Positions 43,928-52,506 of a stretch of DNA of 64,000 nucleotides are shown piece after piece. Position numbers and translations under genes: made by a program. Every line of letters starts with the position of its first letter. The stretch's first letter is position 1. The stretch spans positions 334,001-398,000 of the forward strand of contig NZ_JAAGWY010000002.1 of the NCBI RefSeq assembly GCF_010686705.1, given 5' to 3'. This DNA is from Leifsonia tongyongensis. Its GTDB lineage: Bacteria; Actinomycetota; Actinomycetes; Actinomycetales; Microbacteriaceae. Below the pieces are notes generated by a model. The model was not told the DNA's origin. It saw nothing but the letters and a program-made list of their open reading frames with translations, and searched no databases.

Positions 43928-45241
43928 TCAGTACGTCAGGAGGAGGTCCCGCAGGACGGTCCTGCCAAACACTAGCGCGTCGAGTGGCACGCGCTCGTCC
44001 ACGCCGTGGAACATGCCGGGAAAATCGAGCTCGGCGGGCAGCCGCAGGGGCGCGAAGCCGTAGCCCGTGATGCCGATCAGGCTGAGCGCCTTGTTGTCGG
44101 TCCCGCCGGAGAGGAGATACGGCAGCACCGGTGCGCCGGGGTCGTGGGTTGCGAGCGTGTCGACGATCGCGTCGATCAGCGGGCCGCCGAACGCCGCCTC
44201 CAGACCGACGTCCCGGTGCATGACCTCGATCTCGATGTCCGGTCCGATCAGGTCCCTCACCTGGTCGAGGACGGCATCCTCCTCGCCGGGGAGGGTGCGG
44301 ATGTCGATGAGCGCCTCGGCCGTGTCGGGGATCACGTTGTGCTTGTAGCCCGCGTTCAGCAGGGTCGGGTTGGTGGTGGTCCGGAGGGTGGCGAGGATGA
44401 AGCCCGAAGCCGTACCGGTGCGGAGCACGAGTTCGTCCGGACCCACACGCTCAGGGTCGACGTCGAGCAGCCGGGCGAGTTCGGCGAGGAGCTGGCTGGT
44501 CGTCGCCGTCAGCTGGATCGGCCAGTCGCGACGGCCGATCGCGACGACGGCCTCGGCCAGTTTGGTGATCGCGTTGTCGCGGATGAGTCGTGAGCCGTGG
44601 GCGGCGCGTCCGCGGGCGACGAGCTTGATCCACACGAGCGACTTCTCGCCGGTCTGCATCAGATAGGCGCGGCGGCCGTCGAGTTCGATCGAGTAGCCGC
44701 CGACCTCGCTGATCGCTTCGGTGGCCCCGGCGAAGAGTTCGGGGTGATTCCTGACGAGGTGGTGGGAGCCTCGCCGGCCGCCGTCTTCCTCGTCCGCGAA
44801 GAACGCGACGACCAGGTCGCGTTCGGGCAGCCGCCCCGAGCCCAGGATGTCCCCGAGCGCGGTGATGATCATCGCATCCATGTTCTTCATGTCGACCGCA
44901 CCGCGGCCCCACAGCATGCCGTCCTTGATCACTCCGCCGAACGGGTCGACGGTCCAGTTGCGCGGGTCCGCCGGCACGACATCGAGGTGGCCGTGGACGA
45001 CGAGGGCCGGCTTCGACCTGTCCCTGCCCTCGACCCGGGCGACGACACTGGTGCGTCCGGGGTCGGAGTCGAACGACTGCGTCCGGAGGCCGATCGCTTC
45101 GAGCCGTGCGGCGACATATGCGGCCGCTTCGCTCTCTCCGTTCGAGCGCCCTTCGCCGTAATTCGTCGTGTCGAAACGGATCAGGTCGCGGGCGATGACC
45201 GCCGTTTCGTCGAGGGTCGTATCGTCGGGCGCGCTGGTCAT
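43928..45241 (-). CDS. M20-family metallopeptidase (DapE/ArgE-like)
   Basis: The 437-residue dizinc peptidase has VVHGHLDVVPADPRNW (zinc His-x-Asp), GRGAVDMKNMDAMI (bridging Asp), FFADEEDGGRRGSHHLV (catalytic Glu-Glu) and LSGGTDNKALSLIGI near the end. A dimerisation domain lies between the halves. Substrate may be a dipeptide or an N-acyl amino acid. Homologues occupy a similar place next to uppP in other actinobacteria. It is read away from tRNA-Leu. Confidence 0.88.
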   Translation of the reverse strand: MTSAPDDTTLDETAVIARDLIRFDTTNYGEGRSNGESEAAAYVAARLEAIGLRTQSFDSDPGRTSVVARVEGRDRSKPALVVHGHLDVVPADPRNWTVDPFGGVIKDGMLWGRGAVDMKNMDAMIITALGDILGSGRLPERDLVVAFFADEEDGGRRGSHHLVRNHPELFAGATEAISEVGGYSIELDGRRAYLMQTGEKSLVWIKLVARGRAAHGSRLIRDNAITKLAEAVVAIGRRDWPIQLTATTSQLLAELARLLDVDPERVGPDELVLRTGTASGFILATLRTTTNPTLLNAGYKHNVIPDTAEALIDIRTLPGEEDAVLDQVRDLIGPDIEIEVMHRDVGLEAAFGGPLIDAIVDTLATHDPGAPVLPYLLSGGTDNKALSLIGITGYGFAPLRLPAELDFPGMFHGVDERVPLDALVFGRTVLRDLLLTY

Positions 45242-45321
45242 CCCCCAACGCTACCGGGTGCGAAACGGGGCCCACCACTGCGACGAACGGGCATCGATTT
45301 TCGTGCTAAGGTCTTACGTCG

Positions 45322-45347
45322 GCGGCTGATTCGTCAGCGGCTGATTC
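45322..45347. repeat. Direct repeat before tRNA-Leu
   Basis: GCGGCTGATTC occurs twice with a 15-base period (45322-45332 and 45337-45347), a few bases before the tRNA. It may affect the leader of the tRNA transcript or be a chance duplication. Confidence 0.5.
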
Positions 45348-45351
45348 ACCT

Positions 45352-45436
45352 GTCCGGGTGGCGGAAATGGCAGACGCGCTAGCTTGAGGTGCTAGTGCCC
45401 GTATAGGGCGTGGGGGTTCAAGTCCCCCCTCGGACA
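45352..45436 (+). tRNA. tRNA-Leu (anticodon GAG)
   Basis: An 85-base class II tRNA. The acceptor stem is GTCCGGG with CTCGGAC (one G-T pair), the anticodon stem CTAGC/GCTAG encloses loop TTGAGGT with anticodon GAG (reads CUC), a long variable arm GCCC/GGGC is present, and the T-arm is GGGGG-TTCAAGT-CCCCC. The discriminator base is A, and CCA is not encoded (CAC follows). Confidence 0.97.
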
Positions 45437-45462
45437 CACTGTGTTGAGACAGCAGTAACAGG

Positions 45463-45501
45463 GAATGCCCCGGTCCTCGAGATCGGGGCATTCTTTCTTT
45501 G
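45463..45501 (+). terminator. Rho-independent terminator of tRNA-Leu
   Basis: GAATGCCCCG and its complement CGGGGCATTC form a 10-bp stem around an 11-base loop, followed by the T-rich TTTCTTT on the plus strand, 27 bases after the tRNA. Confidence 0.88.
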
Positions 45502-45522
45502 AGATTGTGCTGTCTTCTCCGC

Positions 45523-45579
45523 ACAAAAAGAATCCGGGGCCGACTCTTCACGTTCGGGTCGTGAAGAAGGCGGCCCCGG
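45523..45579 (-). terminator. Terminator of the two-component operon
   Basis: CCGGGGCCG and CGGCCCCGG form an outer stem (45534-45579); CTTCACG and CGTGAAG form an inner stem. On the minus strand the hairpin is followed by ATTCTTTTTG. It lies about 77 bases after the kinase stop and faces the tRNA terminator. Confidence 0.85.
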
Positions 45580-45655
45580 TGTTCTGTTTCGAGGATACGA
45601 ACCGCCACCGACCACAGTCGCCCCATGGCCGGGAAATGCGACACAGGCCTGCGTT

Positions 45656-47413
45656 TCAGCCGACGGTGACGGTGAGCACGACGTGCTCGTCGTCCGATCG
45701 GAGACTCACAGCCGACGCGCTGCGCCTCAGCGCGTCCAGGCCGATTCCCGGGTCGGAGGACGGCGATTCGCCCAGGGGTCCCTCGGAACGGACCTCGACG
45801 ACCACGAGATCGCGCTCGGCGTCGTGGATGATCCGCAAGTCCACCGCGGTCCCACGACCGTGGCGGACAGCATTCGTGAGCCCTTCCGACAGCGCGTCGA
45901 CGACCGAGGCGGCCCGTGCCGGATCGTCGTCGAGAAGCTCCCACACGTCGTCCTCCACACCCACCTCGATCCGGAGTGCGCTCCCCCACAGTGTGAGGAT
46001 CGCCTCGATCCCGGCGCGGGCAGGCGCTGGTTCCTCGCGGATGCGCGCCAGCAGGTCCGTCTTGATGCCGGCGACCGTCTCGGTGACGACAGCGGACGCG
46101 TCACGCTCAGGCCCGGCACCGCTGCGCAGTCCGAGCGACGCGGCGATCAGTTCGGCCTGGACCGCCGAGTGCAGCACGTGCGACATTCGAAGCCGCGCAT
46201 CGGCCAGGCGCCGCTGGGCACGCGAGGCCACGCGGACCCGTTCGCGGAGCGAGCCGGCCAGTGCATCCTCGTCGCTGTGGAGCTGGACGGAGACCGAGCG
46301 GATGACCGCGATCACGATCGCCACGAACGGGTAGCTCGCGACCTCGGCCCAGTAGAACTGGGCCGAGTGACCGAAGGCCGACAGCGCCGCCGAGCTCTCC
46401 AGGGCGGCGAGGAGGGCCACCGCGGTGTAACACGTGACGATCGCGGTGATCCGCCACGCCGCATTGCCGATGCGGGACCCGATCGAATAGGTTGCGGCGT
46501 TTCCAGCCAGGTAGATGCCTCCGATGACCGGAGTAAGGATGACGGCGACGGCCGCCCCGTACGTCGTCAGGAGATGCGGGAAGACGAAGACCAGGTAGAC
46601 GAGGGCGATCACGATCGGTGGATCGGGCTGGAGCCCGGAGGCCACCTTCCGCAGGCGCTCGGTGAGTCGGACCGGGCGAACAATGCCGGCAGAGGTTGCG
46701 TCGCCGGCCGGCCCGTCGCCGGCATCGCTGCCATCCGCATCCGCCGTCTCAGCATCACGGAACAGCTCGTGACTCATCGGCCGCACGACGTCGTCGGAGA
46801 TCCTTCGGAGCAGCAGCGCCGCATCCGCCGTCCCCAGCCCGTCTCCCACGGTGTCCATCGTTGCGTCGATGCGCTGTGCGATGGTGGTCGTGAACTCGGC
46901 CCGCAGCACATCCACGCGACGGTCGGCGTCGACTCGGCGTTCCTCCACGGCGGCGCGCGCAGCGATCAGCCGGCGCTGCACCTCCCCGTGCTCGCGCAGG
47001 ATGTCGACGACCACCGCGATCAGCGGCAGGAGCACGACAGCGCTGACCACGTTGATCGTGGCGCGGGAGAGCACGTCTCCCGGCGTCGCCATGAGTCCGG
47101 TCTGCGCCGCGATGGCCACCGCGAGCAGGGGTCGTACGACGCCGATGGCGGCGAAGAGGAGCAGCGCGGTCAGCGCGCGATGCCGCCCTCGCCCCGGGCG
47201 GAGGACAGTCCATCGCGCCGCAAGGAGCACTCCCCCGAGAAGCACATGCACCGAGAGCGCGATCAGGAAGGCGCGGAAGGGCGGCCGGCCGACGTGCAGG
47301 AACTCATAGCCGGCCATCACGGTCACGGCGAATGGCAGTGTCAGCAGCCATGACCAGACCGTTATGGCGTTGTCTCCGAAGGCGCGACCGATCCAGGGGT
47401 AGCGGCCCGTCAT
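45656..47413 (-). CDS. Membrane histidine kinase-like sensor
   Basis: The 585-residue protein has two groups of membrane helices (about residues 17-150 and 265-395) separated by a charged, partly coiled region, and a C-terminal HATPase domain. Candidate features are a His in RMSHVLHSAVQAELIAASLG, an N-box SEGLTNAVRHG and a G-box DPGIGLDALRRS. The arrangement suits NarX/DesK-type (HisKA_3-related) kinases, though the phospho-acceptor His is not certain. Its start overlaps the response regulator stop by 4 bases. The signal is unknown. No other domain identifies it. Confidence 0.8.
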   Translation of the reverse strand: MTGRYPWIGRAFGDNAITVWSWLLTLPFAVTVMAGYEFLHVGRPPFRAFLIALSVHVLLGGVLLAARWTVLRPGRGRHRALTALLLFAAIGVVRPLLAVAIAAQTGLMATPGDVLSRATINVVSAVVLLPLIAVVVDILREHGEVQRRLIAARAAVEERRVDADRRVDVLRAEFTTTIAQRIDATMDTVGDGLGTADAALLLRRISDDVVRPMSHELFRDAETADADGSDAGDGPAGDATSAGIVRPVRLTERLRKVASGLQPDPPIVIALVYLVFVFPHLLTTYGAAVAVILTPVIGGIYLAGNAATYSIGSRIGNAAWRITAIVTCYTAVALLAALESSAALSAFGHSAQFYWAEVASYPFVAIVIAVIRSVSVQLHSDEDALAGSLRERVRVASRAQRRLADARLRMSHVLHSAVQAELIAASLGLRSGAGPERDASAVVTETVAGIKTDLLARIREEPAPARAGIEAILTLWGSALRIEVGVEDDVWELLDDDPARAASVVDALSEGLTNAVRHGRGTAVDLRIIHDAERDLVVVEVRSEGPLGESPSSDPGIGLDALRRSASAVSLRSDDEHVVLTVTVG

Positions 47414-48105
47414 GCCGAATTCAGGTCTCGGACCGCACCGTCCGCCTGGTCATCGTCGTCGGAGGGGAGGCCGAAGACGCGCACGTACAGATTCGCCGCA
47501 GCCACGCGTGGAGTGACCGCTGCGTCGTTCGCGAGACCCAGGGCTTCGTAGGTGCGGGTCACGGTGCGTTCGAGGGCGCGGATGCTCGTCCCGCGCTGGC
47601 GGGCGATCTCGACGTTCGACCAACCGAGTGCGATCCGGCGCAGCGTGTCCAGCTGCGTCCTGCTGAGTCCCGTGATGCGCGCTTCGGCTGACGAATGGTC
47701 GGTGACCACGGTGACGGGCCGTTCGGCGAGGGTCTCCTCGACGGCCCGGACGAGGTCCGAGACGGAGTCGATGGCCGACTTGTTGACGAACGACGCACGA
47801 GCCCCCAGCCCGGAGACGCCCGTCGACGCCGCCGTACGCGGATAGTTCGTGAGGAAGACGACAGCAGTATGCGGTGCCCGGGCATGGACGATGGTGGCAA
47901 GCTCGATTCCGTTGGGGCGCTCCCCCAGGTCGATGTCGGTGATGAGAACGTCGGGGTCGATGACGTCGAAATCGGCGATCGCCTCCGATGCCGACGACCG
48001 CGCATGCACATCGAACCCCGCGTGCGTGAGCGCATCCGAGACGAGCGCTCGCATCAAGGCGTGGTCCTCGACCACGAGCGCCGTGCGCACCCATACAGCT
48101 GACAT
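47410..48105 (-). CDS. Response regulator with LuxR-type helix-turn-helix
   Basis: The 231-residue regulator has a receiver domain with VVEDHALMRALV (acidic pocket), DVLITDIDLGERPNGIEL (phospho-acceptor Asp at about residue 57), a Thr/Asn-rich VVFLTNY and a Lys in SFVNKSAID. The output domain is GerE/LuxR-like (LSRTQLDTLRRIALGWSNVE, IARQRGTSIRALERTV). It is the first gene of the pair with the sensor kinase. Targets are unknown. Confidence 0.88.
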   Translation of the reverse strand: MSAVWVRTALVVEDHALMRALVSDALTHAGFDVHARSSASEAIADFDVIDPDVLITDIDLGERPNGIELATIVHARAPHTAVVFLTNYPRTAASTGVSGLGARASFVNKSAIDSVSDLVRAVEETLAERPVTVVTDHSSAEARITGLSRTQLDTLRRIALGWSNVEIARQRGTSIRALERTVTRTYEALGLANDAAVTPRVAAANLYVRVFGLPSDDDDQADGAVRDLNSA

Positions 48106-48191
48106 GTCCTCAGGTTAGTTGCTGGCTCCCGGATGCCCGGTTCGACGCGGGCGAGTCGCCCGGGTCCGCAGGACGGTCTAGTGTGTGCCGC

Positions 48192-49202
48192 ATGAGCGAA
48201 GATCCCGGGACGAGCGGACCCACGAAAGCGGCGGGACGCCTCCGCACGGTGATCATCGCCTTTGCGGCCAACTTCCTCGTCGCCGTGGCGAAGACGTTCG
48301 CTGCGGTGATCACGGGCTCGGCGTCCATGGTCGCCGAGGCTGCGCACTCGTGGGCCGACACGGGCAACGAGGTCTTCCTGCTTCTCGCGGAGCGACGGTC
48401 GGTCCGGCCACGGGACTCCGCGCATCCCGACGGGTACGGCCGCGAGGCATACGTCTGGTCCCTGATCGCCGCGTTCGGCCTCTTCACGGCAGGTGCCGTG
48501 GTATCGATCTACCACGGTTTCGCCGAATTGACGCGGGCCGAACCGGTGAACAACTTCGGGGTGGCATACGTCGTCCTGGCCGTCTCGTTCGTCTTCGAAG
48601 GGATCTCGTTCGCGCAGTCGTACGTTCAGGCGCACCGGATGGCCGACGAACGCGGCACCGGAACCCTCGAGCACGTCCTCGTCACCTCCAACACGACGCT
48701 CCGTGCCGTCTTCGCCGAGGATGCCGCAGCCCTCATCGGCCTGGTCATCGCCTTCCTCGGCGTGCTCACCCACCAGCTCACCGGAAACGCCGTGTACGAC
48801 GCGATCGGCTCGATCCTGGTCGGCGTGCTGCTCGGGATCGTCGCGATCATCCTCATCGACCGCAACCGGCGCTTCCTGGTCGGCCAGCCGGCGTCGGATG
48901 CGGTCACCGACAGCGTCCTCGCCGTTCTGCTGGAGCGGGACGAGATCGAGAAGGTGACGTACCTGCACCTGGAGTTCGTCGGGCCCGAGCAGTTCAACCT
49001 GGTCGCTGCCGTCGACCTCGCGGGCGACCATCCGGAATCGGATGTCGCTGCGGAATTCCTCGCCATCGGACGGGAACTGGAGAAGAGCCCCTACATCCTG
49101 GGTGCGGTGCTGACGCTGTCCCTGCCCGGTGCGAAGGCGCTGGTGCCCGGGCATCCGGATGAGAACCGCAGCAATGCGAAGACGATAGCGGACAGTTTTT
49201 GA
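48192..49202 (+). CDS. Cation diffusion facilitator family transporter
   Basis: A 336-residue CDF-type exporter of divalent metal ions (Zn, Fe, Co or Mn) driven by protons. It has six membrane helices; helix 2 holds EAAHSWADTGNEVFLLLAER with the metal-binding His and Asp, and helix 5 shows FAEDAAALIGLVIAFLG, an ED variant of the usual motif. The C-terminal domain is the cytoplasmic ferredoxin-like fold. The exact metal cannot be told. A GTG nine bases upstream is a possible alternative start. Confidence 0.88.
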   Translation: MSEDPGTSGPTKAAGRLRTVIIAFAANFLVAVAKTFAAVITGSASMVAEAAHSWADTGNEVFLLLAERRSVRPRDSAHPDGYGREAYVWSLIAAFGLFTAGAVVSIYHGFAELTRAEPVNNFGVAYVVLAVSFVFEGISFAQSYVQAHRMADERGTGTLEHVLVTSNTTLRAVFAEDAAALIGLVIAFLGVLTHQLTGNAVYDAIGSILVGVLLGIVAIILIDRNRRFLVGQPASDAVTDSVLAVLLERDEIEKVTYLHLEFVGPEQFNLVAAVDLAGDHPESDVAAEFLAIGRELEKSPYILGAVLTLSLPGAKALVPGHPDENRSNAKTIADSF

Positions 49203-49226
49203 CCGTAATCGGGCGAGAATGGAGTC

Positions 49227-50225
49227 ATGGCCACCACCGGTTCACGAACGCTCCAGCTGCTCTCGCTGCTGCAGACGCACCGCTACTGGTCAGGGCCTGA
49301 ACTCGCCGACCGTCTCGAGATCTCCGTCCGCACCCTCCGCCGTGACGTCGACAGACTCCGCGACCTCGGCTACCCGGTCGACGCGACCCGGGGCGTCGAC
49401 GGCGGTTACCAGCTCGCGGCGGGCGCATCCCTCCCCCCACTCGTGGTCGACGACGAAGAAGCCGTCGCGCTCGCCGTGGGGCTCCGCACAGCCGCGCAGG
49501 GCGGCATAGCCGGAATCGAGGATGCCTCCGTGCGAGCGTTGACGAAGGTCGTGCAGGTGATGCCGCCCCGGCTCCGCAGGCGAGTGGATGCGCTCCGCTC
49601 CGCCACTGTGGCTGGAACCCTGCGCCCCGGGCCCAGCGTCGACCCGGATGTGCTCACCGGGGTCGCGCAGGCCTGCCGCGACGAAGAGCGGCTCGAGTTC
49701 GACTACGTCGCCCGCGACGGACAGTCCAGTCGCCGACACGTCGAGCCGCACCGGCTCGTCTCGGTCGGCCGTCGCTGGTATCTCGTCGCCTACGACCTCA
49801 GCCGGTTCGACTGGCGCAGCTTCCGGCTCGACCGCGTGAGCGGACCCCGGCCGACCGGGTCGCGGTTCCGTCCACGGGCACTGCCGGCCGACGACGCCGC
49901 CTCGTTCGTCCGCGAATCGCTCGGCAGCCTCGCACCGGCCCCGGTCGAGATCGAGGTCGTCATCGATGCGCCCCTGGCCCACGTCGAGGCGACGATCGGG
50001 CAATGGGCGCGATCCGAGGCCGTCGACGACACGACCACCCGCTCGCAGATCACCTCGGACGGCTACGACTGGGCCCTCTTCGCACTCGGTGTCGTCGATG
50101 CGGAATTCACGGTCGTGTCGCCACCCGGGTTCGCGGAGCGCGCACGCTCGTGGGGCGCTCGGTTCGTGCGGGCCGCAGAAGATGCGCCGGCCGCATCCCG
50201 TAGAATGTCAGGAGAAGGGGAGTAG
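49227..50225 (+). CDS. YafY-type HTH/WYL transcriptional regulator
   Basis: The 332-residue protein has a winged helix at about 5-60 (WSGPELADRLEISVRTLRRD, DRLRDLGYPVDATRGVDGGY) and a WYL domain at about 145-215 (RLEFDYVARDGQSSRRHVEP, RRWYLVAYDLSRFDWRSFRL) with a WCX C-terminal extension. Ligand is unknown. It lies 24 bases after the CDF gene. The final codons and TAG stop form part of the conserved GGGGAGTAG of the riboswitch that follows, so the two elements overlap. Confidence 0.88.
   Translation: MATTGSRTLQLLSLLQTHRYWSGPELADRLEISVRTLRRDVDRLRDLGYPVDATRGVDGGYQLAAGASLPPLVVDDEEAVALAVGLRTAAQGGIAGIEDASVRALTKVVQVMPPRLRRRVDALRSATVAGTLRPGPSVDPDVLTGVAQACRDEERLEFDYVARDGQSSRRHVEPHRLVSVGRRWYLVAYDLSRFDWRSFRLDRVSGPRPTGSRFRPRALPADDAASFVRESLGSLAPAPVEIEVVIDAPLAHVEATIGQWARSEAVDDTTTRSQITSDGYDWALFALGVVDAEFTVVSPPGFAERARSWGARFVRAAEDAPAASRRMSGEGE
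50201..50206 (+). promoter_or_regulatory. Candidate -10 element for the riboswitch transcript
   Basis: TAGAAT lies inside the last codons of the WYL gene, 10 bases before the predicted 5' end of the riboswitch. A matching -35 element is not obvious, so this is a tentative call. It would allow the transporter to be transcribed on its own. Confidence 0.45.
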
Positions 50226-50329
50226 TTCCCGCCGGTCCGCGTACAGCGACTCCGGCGGCGGTGTGTCGACATACTGGCTGTGACAGCCCGGTGCACCACC
50301 CGTCAACCGGGCGAACGAGACCTTCGGCC
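50210..50329 (+). ncRNA. yybP-ykoY (manganese) riboswitch
   Basis: The conserved ends are clear: GAAGGGGAGTAG (50214-50225) and GCGAACGAGACCTTC (50311-50325), whose AAGG and CCTT close the basal helix. These are the best-conserved blocks of the yybP-ykoY family, which binds Mn(II). Downstream, CTTCGGCC (50322-50329) can pair with GGCCGAAG (50368-50375), and CTTCGGTC (50392-50399) with GACCGAAG (50402-50409), the latter covering part of the ribosome site before the transporter ATG. This suggests switching at the translation level. Confidence 0.85.
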
Positions 50330-50417
50330 ACACAACAAACGACGACGCGAAAGCGTCTCCTTGCCATGGCCGAAGCGTCGGACTCACCGTGCTTCGGTCG
50401 AGACCGAAGGAACGGAC

Positions 50418-51551
50418 ATGAACGCACCCTCCACGCCGGCCAACCCCTCGGCCGCTCCCCCACGCGAGCCGAGCGCAGCCGACATCAAACGCTGGCGACA
50501 GTACCTGGCCGACGAGCGGGCCGAAGCCTCCGTCTATCGCGACCTGGCGGGACGGCGGACCGGAGAGGAGCGGGACATCCTGCTCGCGCTCGCAGACGCG
50601 GAGGGCCGTCACGAAGCCCACTGGCTCGAACTGCTCGGCGACCGCGTGGGCAAACCGCTCAGAGGCGACCTGCGCACGCGCATCCTCGGGTTCCTCGCAC
50701 GCCGATTCGGGTCCGTCTTCGTCCTCGCCCTCGCGCAGCGCGCCGAAGCCCGGTCGCCCTACGCCGCGGACTCGGATGCGACCCCCTCGATGGCCGCGGA
50801 CGAGCAGATCCACGAAGAAGTCGTGCGCGCTCTCGCCGCACGCGGTCGCAACCGCCTCTCGGGAACCTTCCGGGCCGCCGTCTTCGGTGCGAACGACGGA
50901 CTCGTCAGCAACCTCGCGCTGGTGCTGGGGATCAGCGCCAGCGGGGTTCCCACCCACGTGGTGCTGCTGACCGGACTGTCCGGGCTGCTCGCAGGCGCCC
51001 TGTCGATGGGTGCGGGCGAATACGTGTCCGTGCGGTCGCAGCGGGAACTGCTCGAAGCATCCAGTCCGAATCCGCGGACGCGCACGGCGCTCCCCGACCT
51101 GGACGTCGATGCGAACGAGCTCACACTCGTCTACCGGGCGCGAGGGATGAGCCCGGACGAAGCCGCCGCCCATGCGACCGAGGTGCTCCGCGATTTCACC
51201 GTCGAGCGCGATGGCGGCGATGCGGGCGCTCTCGACGAGGCCCGCGAGGAGGGCGTCGACAGGCACGAAACGGTCGGGACCGCCTGGGGTGCTGCGATCT
51301 CGAGCTTCTGCTTCTTCGCATCCGGCGCTTTGGTGCCCGTGCTCCCCTACCTCTTCGGGCTGCAGGGCACGACCGCGGTGATCGTCGCGGCCGTACTCGT
51401 CGGCGTCGTGCTCCTGTCGACCGGCGCGATCGTCGGGCTGCTCTCAGGCGGACCGCCTCTGCGACGGGCACTGCGCCAGCTCGGAATCGGGTACGGGGCC
51501 GCGGCTGCGACATACCTGCTCGGGCTGTTGTTCGGTACGGCGCTCGGCTGA
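50418..51551 (+). CDS. VIT1/CCC1-family metal transporter with an N-terminal ferritin-like domain
   Basis: The 377-residue protein has a ferritin-like helical domain (about 20-150) with glutamate/histidine metal motifs such as EAEGRHEAHWLELLGDR-type DAEGRHEAHWLELLGDR, then the VIT1 transporter with FGANDGLVSNLALVLG, GALSMGAGEYVSVRSQRELL and four or five membrane helices. It resembles membrane-bound ferritin/MbfA proteins, which export iron or manganese. The upstream yybP-ykoY riboswitch argues for manganese-controlled expression. ATG 50418 is preceded by GAAGGAAC. Confidence 0.88.
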   Translation: MNAPSTPANPSAAPPREPSAADIKRWRQYLADERAEASVYRDLAGRRTGEERDILLALADAEGRHEAHWLELLGDRVGKPLRGDLRTRILGFLARRFGSVFVLALAQRAEARSPYAADSDATPSMAADEQIHEEVVRALAARGRNRLSGTFRAAVFGANDGLVSNLALVLGISASGVPTHVVLLTGLSGLLAGALSMGAGEYVSVRSQRELLEASSPNPRTRTALPDLDVDANELTLVYRARGMSPDEAAAHATEVLRDFTVERDGGDAGALDEAREEGVDRHETVGTAWGAAISSFCFFASGALVPVLPYLFGLQGTTAVIVAAVLVGVVLLSTGAIVGLLSGGPPLRRALRQLGIGYGAAAATYLLGLLFGTALG

Positions 51552-51575
51552 GTCGCGGCGTCGGTTCGTCGACGG

Positions 51576-52043
51576 TCAGCGGTAGCGGTCCCTGTTGCGC
51601 TCGCGGCCCCGGCCACCATCCGCGTAGGCGATGATCGCGACGACAGGTATCAGAAAGAACCACAGCCAGCTGTAAGCGAATCCCCACAGCAAGCCGGTGA
51701 GGAAGAACAGGATCAGCGCGATGAACGGGATGATGGATGTCCAGACCAAACGCCACCCCTCCGTGGATCCCCCGCTATAACGGTCGTTGTAGCGACTGGG
51801 CTCACCGGTCGGCGCGAACGTCGCTGTCGCATTCGAACCGGGAAGCCCGCCGGGAAGGTCCGCGAACAGCGGGGCAAGGTCTCCCCGTGTGACTGCGGCG
51901 CGAGCCGAAGCGCTGCGCGTGGCCAGCTCGGAGTCGCTGAGCCGGCCATCCCGGGCATGCGCTTCGAGAGCCGCGACGGCCTGGTCGCGTTCGGCGTGAC
52001 TCAGGCGGATCCGGGACTCCGACGGATCGGTGAAGTCGGTCAT
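51576..52043 (-). CDS. DUF1707-domain membrane protein
   Basis: The 155-residue protein starts with the DUF1707 motif: RLSHAERDQAVAALEAHARD and GRLSDSELATRSASARAAVT (about 12-55), then a spacer and two membrane helices (IIPFIALILFFLTGLLWGF, SWLWFFLIPVVAIIAYA). The C-terminus is Arg-rich. DUF1707 domains occur at the N-terminus of many actinobacterial membrane proteins of unknown function. The SOS box lies 87 bases upstream of its start, in the divergent gap, so damage control is possible but unproven. Confidence 0.82.
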   Translation of the reverse strand: MTDFTDPSESRIRLSHAERDQAVAALEAHARDGRLSDSELATRSASARAAVTRGDLAPLFADLPGGLPGSNATATFAPTGEPSRYNDRYSGGSTEGWRLVWTSIIPFIALILFFLTGLLWGFAYSWLWFFLIPVVAIIAYADGGRGRERNRDRYR

Positions 52044-52129
52044 GAACTCATTGTGGACCCGGTCGCGACACGCCGAAACGGTCGATCCCGACTTTCACCG
52101 TGGGTCGCTAGCGGCGTACACTCGATCAA

Positions 52130-52145
52130 TCGAACATATGTTCGA
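52130..52145. promoter_or_regulatory. LexA-binding SOS box before the DUF6504-type gene
   Basis: TCGAACATATGTTCGA is a perfect palindrome and fits the actinobacterial SOS box TCGAAC-N4-GTTCGA. The same 16 bases occur before the imuA' gene. It lies between the DUF1707 gene and the small plus-strand gene, 24 bases before the start I chose for the latter. Confidence 0.9.
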
Positions 52146-52168
52146 ACATGCGAGTGAGGCGGGTGGAC

Positions 52169-52459
52169 ATGGCGGAGATCGATGAGGCCGTCGCAGTGTG
52201 GACGACGGATGACGGAGTGCCCGTGAGGCTCGTGTGGCGGTCGACACGCTACCGTGTCACCGACACCCCGACCGTCTGGGCCGACACGTGTGAGTGGTGG
52301 CGACCGTTCGAACCCAACGAGTACGGAATCGGCAGTGTTCCGCGGCGAATCGGCGGCTGGAGGTTCCAGGCGACGAGCGATCGTGGCGAAGCGCACGTCT
52401 TCGATGTGCGGCACGACGACGAGAGACGCAGCTGGAATCTGGTGCGGATCTTCGACTGA
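52169..52459 (+). CDS. Small SOS-controlled protein, DUF6504-like
   Basis: The 96-residue soluble protein contains VWTTDDGVPVRLVWRSTRYR, EWWRPFEPNEYGIG and WRFQATSDRGEAHVFDVRH, a pattern I associate with the DUF6504 family, which I recall near DNA polymerase Y/DnaE2 genes in actinobacteria. No catalytic motif is visible; the fold may be a beta-barrel. I prefer ATG 52169, which has AGGCGGGTGG before it, to ATG 52148, which abuts the SOS box. The operator implies induction on DNA damage, which fits a helper of the mutasome encoded 3 kb away (inference). Confidence 0.65.
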   Translation: MAEIDEAVAVWTTDDGVPVRLVWRSTRYRVTDTPTVWADTCEWWRPFEPNEYGIGSVPRRIGGWRFQATSDRGEAHVFDVRHDDERRSWNLVRIFD

Positions 52460-52506
52460 CAGCGTGCCGTCGCGGTCACGCCGCACTCGCGAACTACGCT
52501 CGCCGG

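Noticed and set aside
45306-45989. An open frame running over tRNA-Leu and both terminators on the minus strand
   Set aside because: It crosses a structural RNA gene and two hairpins, so it cannot be a real coding gene.
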